Under the pieces are notes generated by a model. It was not told the DNA's origin. It saw only the letters and a list, made by a program, of their open reading frames with translations, and did not search any database. Below, piece after piece: positions 58,044 to 64,000 of a stretch of DNA of 64,000 bases. The translations under genes were made by a program, and so were the position numbers. This DNA is from Nitrospira sp. (lineage in GTDB: Bacteria; Nitrospirota; Nitrospiria; Nitrospirales; Nitrospiraceae). The DNA is taken from contig JALHMZ010000008.1 in the NCBI GenBank assembly GCA_022843785.1, forward strand, positions 101,774 to 165,773, written 5' to 3'. Position 1 is the stretch's first letter; each line of letters opens with the position of its first letter.

Positions 58044-58279
58044 AAGCGAGAATTCATGTGACGTTAAAACAAGGTATCTTGGACCCGCAAGGTAAGGCGA
58101 TTGAGCATGCGCTGGACTCGCTGGGGTTCAAGAGTGCGGCGAACGTGCGCGTTGGGAAGTACATGGAAGTGGACGTGAATGAGCAGGATAAGGCCAAGGC
58201 TGAAGCCGAGGTCAAGCAAATGTGCGAGAAGCTGTTGGCGAATACGATCATTGAAGAGTATCGGTACGAACTTGGATAG
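58040..58279 (+). CDS. purS: FGAM synthase subunit PurS
   Basis: PurS, 79 residues, holds PurQ and PurL together in the three-part FGAM synthase. KARIHVTLKQGILDPQGKAIEHAL is the family signature, with VRVGKYMEVDV following. The start is a GTG overlapping the previous stop; the frame open back to 57674 runs through the palindromic element and is not coding. Confidence 0.94.
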   Translation: MKARIHVTLKQGILDPQGKAIEHALDSLGFKSAANVRVGKYMEVDVNEQDKAKAEAEVKQMCEKLLANTIIEEYRYELG

Positions 58280-58372
58280 GGGAGCTGATGGCGAATAGCT
58301 GATAGCGCGTGGCACAAACCTCGGACTGCCTGGGCTCGTGCCATACGCCATAGGCCATACGCTCTTTACACT

Positions 58373-59089
58373 ATGAATATCGGCGTCGTCGTGTTTCCCG
58401 GTTCCAACTGCGATCATGACTGTCGGCACGTCTTCCAAGACGTGCTGGGGCAGGATGTCACGATGGTTTGGCACAAGGAAACGTCTTTAACAGGGTTGGA
58501 CGGGGTGATTCTTCCCGGGGGGTTTTCCTATGGAGACTATCTCCGCACCGGTGCTATTGCCCGGTTTTCTCCTGTGATGAAGGCCGTGAAACAGTTTGCT
58601 GCCGGGGGCGGGATGGTGCTCGGCATTTGCAATGGCTTTCAGATTTTGCTCGAAGCCGGATTGCTCCCCGGCGCGATGTTGCGAAACAAGTCGCTGCATT
58701 TCATCTGCAAGGATATTTTTGTGCGGGTGGAGAATGCGGCTACGCCATTTACCAGTGGGTGCAAGCCAGGCCAAGTTCTCAAGATTCCAATTGCCCATGC
58801 GGATGGGAGCTACTACACAGACCCGGTCACGTTGGCGGGATTGCAGGCAAACGCCCAGGCGATGTTTCGATATTGCGATCAGGATGGGAGGGTAACGCCG
58901 GAGGCGAATCCAAACGGCTCGCTCGATAATATCGCCGGTATTCGTAATGCCGCCGGCAACGTGCTTGGCATGATGCCGCATCCCGAGCGCTGCGCTGAGT
59001 CAGTGCTTGGCAACGAAGATGGGCGTCTGATTTTGGCCTCGATGGTGGAGGGGCTGAAGAAAACGAAGCGGGTGGAGACGGTGGTTTGA
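58373..59089 (+). CDS. purQ: FGAM synthase glutaminase subunit PurQ
   Basis: PurQ, 238 residues, the glutamine amidotransferase of FGAM synthase. [23 protein letters not shown], the nucleophile Cys in [17 protein letters not shown] and the His/Glu pair in MPHPERC are present. A 93-bp gap after purS holds short degenerate repeats built on GCTGATAGC and GCCATACGC. Confidence 0.96.
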   Translation: MNIGVVVFPGSNCDHDCRHVFQDVLGQDVTMVWHKETSLTGLDGVILPGGFSYGDYLRTGAIARFSPVMKAVKQFAAGGGMVLGICNGFQILLEAGLLPGAMLRNKSLHFICKDIFVRVENAATPFTSGCKPGQVLKIPIAHADGSYYTDPVTLAGLQANAQAMFRYCDQDGRVTPEANPNGSLDNIAGIRNAAGNVLGMMPHPERCAESVLGNEDGRLILASMVEGLKKTKRVETVV

Positions 59090-59193
59090 TAGTGGGTCCG
59101 CTGTCCTGCTCTAAGTGAGCAGCACAGACTTCTCAATGACCGGTAGGTTTGGACTGTAGGTATCAGGCGAACCGATCAGGTGAGAGGTGCTCA

Positions 59194-59538
59194 ATGATAG
59201 GTATCTGCGCAGTGGTTCTGATGATTGGTCTGTCGGGGTTGGGGCTCGATGGGAATGGGTGGGCTGCGGAAGCAGCTGCAGCTCAAGCACAGATCACGAT
59301 ACTGAGCCCCGCGCCGGGTGCCATCATTAAAGGGGATTCTGTCGAAGTGCGCTATGAATTGGCCAAGGGTGTTCACGCAACACATGTCCATTGTTACGTC
59401 GACGGCGAGTACCAGCGTGGATTTTCCGGGACCGTCAAGGGGCTCGTGCGCGGAACGCATGAGATCAAGGTCGTGGCTGCCAGTCACGATCATGAAGCGA
59501 CGGCTGCCGAAGCCAGGGTCACGATCGAAGTGGAGTAA
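59194..59538 (+). CDS. secreted Ig-like domain protein, paralogue of the 44.4 kb lipoprotein
   Basis: 114 residues, hypothetical. A signal peptide (about residues 1-25, no lipobox Cys) is followed by ITILSPAPGAIIKGDSVEV, THVHCYVDGEYQRGFSGT and GTHEIKV, the same order of motifs as the lipoprotein at 44288-44653. The ATG at 59194 follows GAGAGG. It sits between purQ and purL; a functional link to purine synthesis is not suggested by the sequence. Confidence 0.75.
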   Translation: MIGICAVVLMIGLSGLGLDGNGWAAEAAAAQAQITILSPAPGAIIKGDSVEVRYELAKGVHATHVHCYVDGEYQRGFSGTVKGLVRGTHEIKVVAASHDHEATAAEARVTIEVE

Positions 59539-59602
59539 GGCCAAAAACGGGCGCAGTAGCATCGTCAACTGAGAATTCCGGGTCCCGAAGGCTAATCAAG
59601 AG

Positions 59603-61840
59603 ATGAATACACCGGCAGTCATGATCACCAAAGACCTCATCGCGCAGCATAATCTGACGGACGATGAGTACAAGAAGATCGTCGAGATTTTGGGGCGTGA
59701 GCCGAACCTGACGGAGCTCGGCATGTTTTCCGTCATGTGGTCGGAACATTGCTCCTATAAAAGTTCGCGCGTTCATTTGAAGAAGCTGCCGACCACCGGG
59801 CCTCGTGTGGTGCAGGGGCCAGGCGAAAACGCGGGCGTAGTGGATATCGGGGATGGATTGTGTGTGGTCTTCAAGATGGAATCTCACAACCATCCGTCGT
59901 TCATCGAACCCTATCAAGGGGCGGCGACCGGGGTCGGTGGGATTCTGCGAGATGTGTTTACTATGGGGGCGCGGCCGATTGCGTTGCTCGATTCGCTTCG
60001 CTTCGGCGGGTTGGATACGCCCAAGAATCGCCATCTCATGAAAGGTGTCGTCGCCGGCATCGCCGGCTATGGCAACTGTATGGGCGTGCCGACGGTGGGC
60101 GGTGAGATTGTCTTCAACGACATTTACTCGCTCAATCCGCTGGTGAACGTGTTTTGCTTGGGGATTGCCAAGAAGGACAAGATTTTTCTGGGGACTGCAG
60201 CGGGGGTCGGCAACCCGGTGATCTATTTCGGCTCGAAGACGGGCCGTGATGGGATTCACGGCGCGACCATGGCGTCCGATTCGTTCGACGATGAATCCGA
60301 GCAAAAACGGCCCACGGTGCAGGTGGGCGATCCATTTCAGGAGAAGCTGCTGCTTGAGGCCTGCCTCGAGTTGATGGCCGGCGATTTGCTGGTCGGGATT
60401 CAAGACATGGGCGCAGCCGGCTTGACGAGTTCATCCTGCGAAATGGCTTCGCGCGCAGGGAACGGGATGGAGCTGGACTTGACCCATGTTCCACGCCGTG
60501 AACCCGGCATGACGCCGTATGAGTTGATGCTGTCGGAGTCGCAAGAGCGGATGTTGATGGTGGCGAAGGCCGGCAAAGAAGACGCGTGCATCGCGATCTG
60601 CCGGAAATGGGATCTGGATGTCGCAGTCGTTGGAACTGTCACCGGCGACGGGATCTTGCGTGTGAAAGATCAGGGGAAGGTTGTGGCGGAGATTCCCGCC
60701 AAATCGCTCGCCGATGACGGGCCGCGCTATGAACGGCCCTACCAGCCGCCTGAGTATCAGGACATGCTGACGAATTTGAACTATGACCTTCTCCCGGACG
60801 TGAAAGATGCGAATGCGGCGCTTCTGTCGCTTTTGGAGTCGCCGACGATCGCCAGCAAGCGATGGGTGTATCAACAGTACGATCATATGGTGCGGACCAA
60901 CACGATGGTCCGCCCAGGATCGGATGCGGCGGTGGTGCGGATCAAGGGTACGAATAAAGCCGTGGCGATGACGGTCGATTGCAACAGCCGGTATTGCATG
61001 TTGCATCCCTACGAAGGCGCGCGGATTGCTGTGGCTGAAGCCGCGCGCAATCTGGCATGTTCGGGCGCCGAGCCGATCGGGCTGACCGACTGTCTGAATT
61101 TCGGCAATCCTGAACGGCCTGAGATCATGTGGCAGTTCGTGCTTGCGGTCGAAGGCATCAAAGACGCATGCGAAGGTCTCGCTGTTCCGGTCGTCAGCGG
61201 GAACGTCAGCTTTTACAATGAGACCAACGGGCTGTCGATCTATCCGACCCCTATGCTGGGCATGGTGGGATTGATTGAACAAGCCGATCAGACCATGACG
61301 CAATGGTTCAAGCAGGACGGTGACGAGATCATTCTGCTGGGGGCGACACGTGAAGATTTGGGCGGATCGGAATACTTGAAGATCATTCACGCCCGGGAAC
61401 AGGGATCGCCGCCGTTGTTGAATATGGATGCTGAAAAGGCATTGCACGAGTGTGTGCTGGCGCTGGTGCGAGGTGGATTGGTCCAATCCGCGCACGATTG
61501 CTCGGACGGCGGACTGACTGTGACATTGGCGGAGAGCTGCTTCTCAGGACAGGATCAGAAGCTGGGTGCCGTGGTAAGATTAGCCCAGGGCCGGATTCGA
61601 AAAGACGCCGTGCTTTTCGGTGAAAGCCAATCCAGAGTGGTGCTCTCGGCCAAACCGTCCCATCGGCAGGCAATTCTTGATCAGGCCAACAGTCTGGGTG
61701 TGCCGGCAGAAGTCATTGGGTCGGTGACGGGCGCACGACTGACGATCAGTCTGGGTGATGTGACAATGGTGGACGTGCCAGTTGCGACGCTCCATGACCG
61801 ATGGGCGCTATCAATTGAACGGACGCTGAACCAAGAGTAG
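59603..61840 (+). CDS. purL: FGAM synthase subunit PurL (small type)
   Basis: PurL, 745 residues, the synthetase subunit used together with PurS and Pur[17 protein letters not shown], the ATP-site [31 protein letters not shown] and the second-half [16 protein letters not shown] are family motifs. An in-frame ATG at 59621 is an alternative start. Confidence 0.97.
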   Translation: MNTPAVMITKDLIAQHNLTDDEYKKIVEILGREPNLTELGMFSVMWSEHCSYKSSRVHLKKLPTTGPRVVQGPGENAGVVDIGDGLCVVFKMESHNHPSFIEPYQGAATGVGGILRDVFTMGARPIALLDSLRFGGLDTPKNRHLMKGVVAGIAGYGNCMGVPTVGGEIVFNDIYSLNPLVNVFCLGIAKKDKIFLGTAAGVGNPVIYFGSKTGRDGIHGATMASDSFDDESEQKRPTVQVGDPFQEKLLLEACLELMAGDLLVGIQDMGAAGLTSSSCEMASRAGNGMELDLTHVPRREPGMTPYELMLSESQERMLMVAKAGKEDACIAICRKWDLDVAVVGTVTGDGILRVKDQGKVVAEIPAKSLADDGPRYERPYQPPEYQDMLTNLNYDLLPDVKDANAALLSLLESPTIASKRWVYQQYDHMVRTNTMVRPGSDAAVVRIKGTNKAVAMTVDCNSRYCMLHPYEGARIAVAEAARNLACSGAEPIGLTDCLNFGNPERPEIMWQFVLAVEGIKDACEGLAVPVVSGNVSFYNETNGLSIYPTPMLGMVGLIEQADQTMTQWFKQDGDEIILLGATREDLGGSEYLKIIHAREQGSPPLLNMDAEKALHECVLALVRGGLVQSAHDCSDGGLTVTLAESCFSGQDQKLGAVVRLAQGRIRKDAVLFGESQSRVVLSAKPSHRQAILDQANSLGVPAEVIGSVTGARLTISLGDVTMVDVPVATLHDRWALSIERTLNQE

Positions 61841-61864
61841 GGGTGGCACTCACCCTGTAGGATC

Positions 61865-63295
61865 ATGACCAAAGAACTGCCTCTCATTTCACCTGACAAA
61901 TTTCACGACGAATGCGCGGTGTTCGGAATTTTCGGCCACGAAGAGGCCGCCAACCTCACCTATCTTGGACTCTATGCGCTCCAGCATCGAGGGCAAGAAG
62001 CCTCCGGTATCGTGTCAGGAGATGCAAACCAGTTTTTTGTGCAAAAGGGCATGGGACTTGTCGCCGACATCTACGATCGGTCGTCGCTTGAGAAGCTGCC
62101 CGGCCATATGGCCATCGGCCATAATCGCTATTCCACGGCCGGCGGTAACGATCTGAAGAATGTCCAGCCGCTGATCGTGAATTTTGCGCTCGGGAACCTG
62201 GCACTGGCCCACAACGGCAACCTGATCAATGCCCAGATGCTCCGTAACGAACTGGAAGCCTACGGGGCGATTTTCCAGTCTACATCGGACAGCGAAGTCA
62301 TTATCCACCTCATCGCGCACTCCAAGGCGAGTTCATTTCTCGCCCGTGTGATCGATGCGCTCAACCGGGTGCGCGGCGCCTTTTCCGTTGTGTTGCTGAC
62401 AGACAACGGGTTGATCGCCGCGCGTGATCCGTACGGATTGCGGCCGCTGTGTCTCGGGCGTGTGCGGAGCAGCTGGATTGTGGCGTCCGAAACGTGTGCA
62501 TTTGATTTGCTCGATGCGGAATATGTCCGGGAAATTGAACCGGGTGAATTGGTTGTGATCAGCGATCAGGGCTTGGATAGCCATCGACCGTTTCCCAAGG
62601 TGGATCCGGCCATGTGTGTCTTCGAGTACGTCTACTTCGCCAGGCCCGACAGCCGAATCTTTGGAGCCAATGCCGTCTATGCCACGCGCAAGGCATTGGG
62701 CCGCCAACTGGCGGCGGAATCCTGGGTGCCCGCTGACATCGTCATTCCCGTTCCGGACTCCGGCGTGCCCGCTGCGCTGGGCTATGCGGAAGGGGGCGGG
62801 ATTCAGTTTGAGACCGGGCTGATCCGTAATCACTATGTCGGGCGGACGTTCATCGAGCCGGAACAGTCGATTCGCCATTTTGGCGTCAAGGTGAAGCTCA
62901 ACGCGGTGTCGGAAGTGTTGAGCGGAAAGCGGGTTGTGGTGGTGGACGATTCACTTGTTCGCGGGACGACCAGCCGGAAGATCGTCAAGATGATCCGCCA
63001 GGCCGGGGCGAAGGAGGTCCATATGCGGATCAGTTCGCCGCCGATCGTGTCGCCCTGTTTTTATGGGATCGATACACCGACAAAGAAGGAACTCATCGCA
63101 TCCGACCATTCGACGGAAGAAATCCGCAAGTACATCACGGCGGACAGTTTGGCCTATCTCAGTCTCGATGGGATGCTCAAGGCCGCGCCGGGCACGCCGC
63201 ATCAGTATTGCAGCGCGTGCTTTACAGAGCGCTACCCCATTCCATTCACCCGCGCAGAGGAACTGCAGTTGGGCTTATTCGAGCCGGCGTCCTGA
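61865..63295 (+). CDS. purF: amidophosphoribosyltransferase
   Basis: PurF, 476 residues, first committed purine step. A 16-residue propeptide precedes Cys17 ([11 protein letters not shown]), the N-terminal nucleophile exposed by self-cleavage. The PRPP loop [14 protein letters not shown] is present. Cysteines in [25 protein letters not shown] and [11 protein letters not shown] match the four [4Fe-4S] ligands of the Bacillus-type enzyme, so it is probably oxygen sensitive. Confidence 0.97.
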   Translation: MTKELPLISPDKFHDECAVFGIFGHEEAANLTYLGLYALQHRGQEASGIVSGDANQFFVQKGMGLVADIYDRSSLEKLPGHMAIGHNRYSTAGGNDLKNVQPLIVNFALGNLALAHNGNLINAQMLRNELEAYGAIFQSTSDSEVIIHLIAHSKASSFLARVIDALNRVRGAFSVVLLTDNGLIAARDPYGLRPLCLGRVRSSWIVASETCAFDLLDAEYVREIEPGELVVISDQGLDSHRPFPKVDPAMCVFEYVYFARPDSRIFGANAVYATRKALGRQLAAESWVPADIVIPVPDSGVPAALGYAEGGGIQFETGLIRNHYVGRTFIEPEQSIRHFGVKVKLNAVSEVLSGKRVVVVDDSLVRGTTSRKIVKMIRQAGAKEVHMRISSPPIVSPCFYGIDTPTKKELIASDHSTEEIRKYITADSLAYLSLDGMLKAAPGTPHQYCSACFTERYPIPFTRAEELQLGLFEPAS

Positions 63296-63349
63296 GCGAG
63301 GCCGGAACTGGCAGCGTCGAGCTGTTTCCAGAAAGGGAATTCGGCGGAT

Positions 63350-63652
63350 ATGCAGCCACGGTCTAGGCCACGAGTGGCTGTCGATTATCCAGTTCTTTTC
63401 TCCGACGACCATATCTCCGGCGAGGGGGTGTTCAAAAATCTCACGATCTCAGGCGGTGAGATTATGAGTGAGGCGCCGGTTTCGATCGGCGCCCATCTTC
63501 ATCTGCAGGTGCAATCGTCCGGTGCCCGGCCGCCGATCGTTATCACGCTCGCCATCGTTCGGTGGAAGCGGGACGATCGGTACGGCATCGAGTTCGTTCG
63601 ATTTCAAGGCGATGCCAAACAACAGCTGGAAGACATGCTGAATCAGCGATGA
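63350..63652 (+). CDS. PilZ domain protein
   Basis: 100 residues, a stand-alone PilZ domain. RSRPR (RxxxR, residues 4-8) and NLTISGG (an N-x-T-x-x-G variant of the second motif) suggest c-di-GMP binding. RYGIEFVRF is the usual last strand. It follows purF by 54 bp. No partner is indicated. Confidence 0.8.
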   Translation: MQPRSRPRVAVDYPVLFSDDHISGEGVFKNLTISGGEIMSEAPVSIGAHLHLQVQSSGARPPIVITLAIVRWKRDDRYGIEFVRFQGDAKQQLEDMLNQR

Positions 63653-63832
63653 TGGATCGTGCGTCGGTCCGTTCAAGCCCGCCCGCTCGGTTGCCCTGCT
63701 AAAAAACACCATGATAGGATGTCTTCCGTTTGAGAACGATTGGTGCCGTGCCGAGAGAAGCGGCGAATATTCCGGTGTGAGGATCGAATTTCTCTCAGCG
63801 TCGGCCGTCAGCCTAGTACGGGGGAGGGATCT

Positions 63833-64000
63833 GTGGACGAGATCGAAGCAGGCAAACAGAAGTTTCTAGATGTTGTGAAGGCCATCGATGGCGCGGTGCA
63901 GGTGGTTATTCCCGTGACTCCATCCAACAGCATGTTTTTGATCTCGGTAACCAAAGGGGCGAATCGCAAATTCATGACTGTCCCGGAAGACGACATCATC
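63833..64000 (+). CDS. partial hypothetical protein at the window edge
   Basis: 56 codons are visible, running off the end. The GTG at 63833 follows GGGGAGGG at 63821-63828, a strong ribosome site. The product begins MDEIEAGKQKFLDVVKAIDG and has a polar beta-strand pattern. Not recognised. Confidence 0.55.
   Translation, partial: MDEIEAGKQKFLDVVKAIDGAVQVVIPVTPSNSMFLISVTKGANRKFMTVPEDDII

Noticed and set aside
63653..63832. Gene in the gap after the PilZ protein
   Set aside because: 180 bp with no frame having both a start with ribosome site and sensible composition; probably the leader of the gene at 63833.

Overview
The window looks like the chromosome of a Nitrospira-type nitrite-oxidising bacterium (phylum Nitrospirota). 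The reasons are a secreted chlorite dismutase that closely matches what I remember of the Nitrospira defluvii enzyme, an EF-Tu with an unusual switch I loop that I recall from Nitrospira, Gram-negative Lpt and type IV pilus genes, and small protein families I associate with that genus. Genes are tightly packed and GC content is moderately high. I saw no rRNA, tRNA, CRISPR array, prophage or intact insertion sequence.

Layout. (1) 1-20.3 kb: one uninterrupted + strand run of str, S10, spc and alpha operon genes: rpsL, rpsG, fusA, tuf, then rpsJ through rplQ, with secY, adk, map, infA and rpoA embedded. It ends at a strong GAAA-loop hairpin. (2) 20.4-25.3 kb: lptC-lptA-lptB-rpoN-hpf-rapZ, covering LPS export, sigma-54, ribosome hibernation and an RNase adaptor; ptsN is absent from its usual place. 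(3) 25.3-33.8 kb: a near-consensus promoter, pilMNOPQ, then aroB and nadE. (4) 34.1-37.4 kb: glnB, glnA and a TPR-PilZ protein. (5) 37.5-39.8 kb: an old yellow enzyme and an RluB-type pseudouridine synthase, separated by a 189-bp palindromic element. (6) 39.8-44.7 kb: an accessory patch. It holds a small winged-helix-like protein, a decayed BrnA antitoxin tail, a small membrane protein, an intact BrnT-BrnA toxin-antitoxin pair, a pentapeptide-repeat protein with a TIR/deoxyribosyltransferase-like C-terminus cut by an in-frame TGA, a Fic protein under two identical palindromes, and a lipoprotein. (7) 44.8-48.9 kb: two divergent GlnE-like genes. (8) 49-52.3 kb: groEL, groES and an RpoH-type sigma factor. 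(9) 52.4-64 kb: ribBA-ribH-nusB, then purB-cld-purC-purS-purQ-purL-purF with a chlorite dismutase, a small membrane protein, a paralogue of the 44.4 kb lipoprotein and a PilZ protein interleaved.

How the genes fit together. The first 20 kb supplies the translation machinery and RNA polymerase alpha. Nitrogen assimilation is represented by PII (uridylylatable Tyr51), glutamine synthetase (adenylylatable Tyr397) and a GlnE split into two proteins, one with an ACT-like sensor region. The heat-shock sigma factor sits directly upstream of the chaperonins. The purine genes encode the three-protein FGAM synthase (PurS, PurQ, PurL) and an Fe-S type PurF.

The most unusual items are the nonsense-interrupted pentapeptide/TIR-like protein, the twin operators before fic, the EF-Tu switch I change, chlorite dismutase coupled to purB, and the split GlnE. 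I did not find a clear, complete, previously undescribed multi-gene system. The 40-44 kb patch is the best candidate region.
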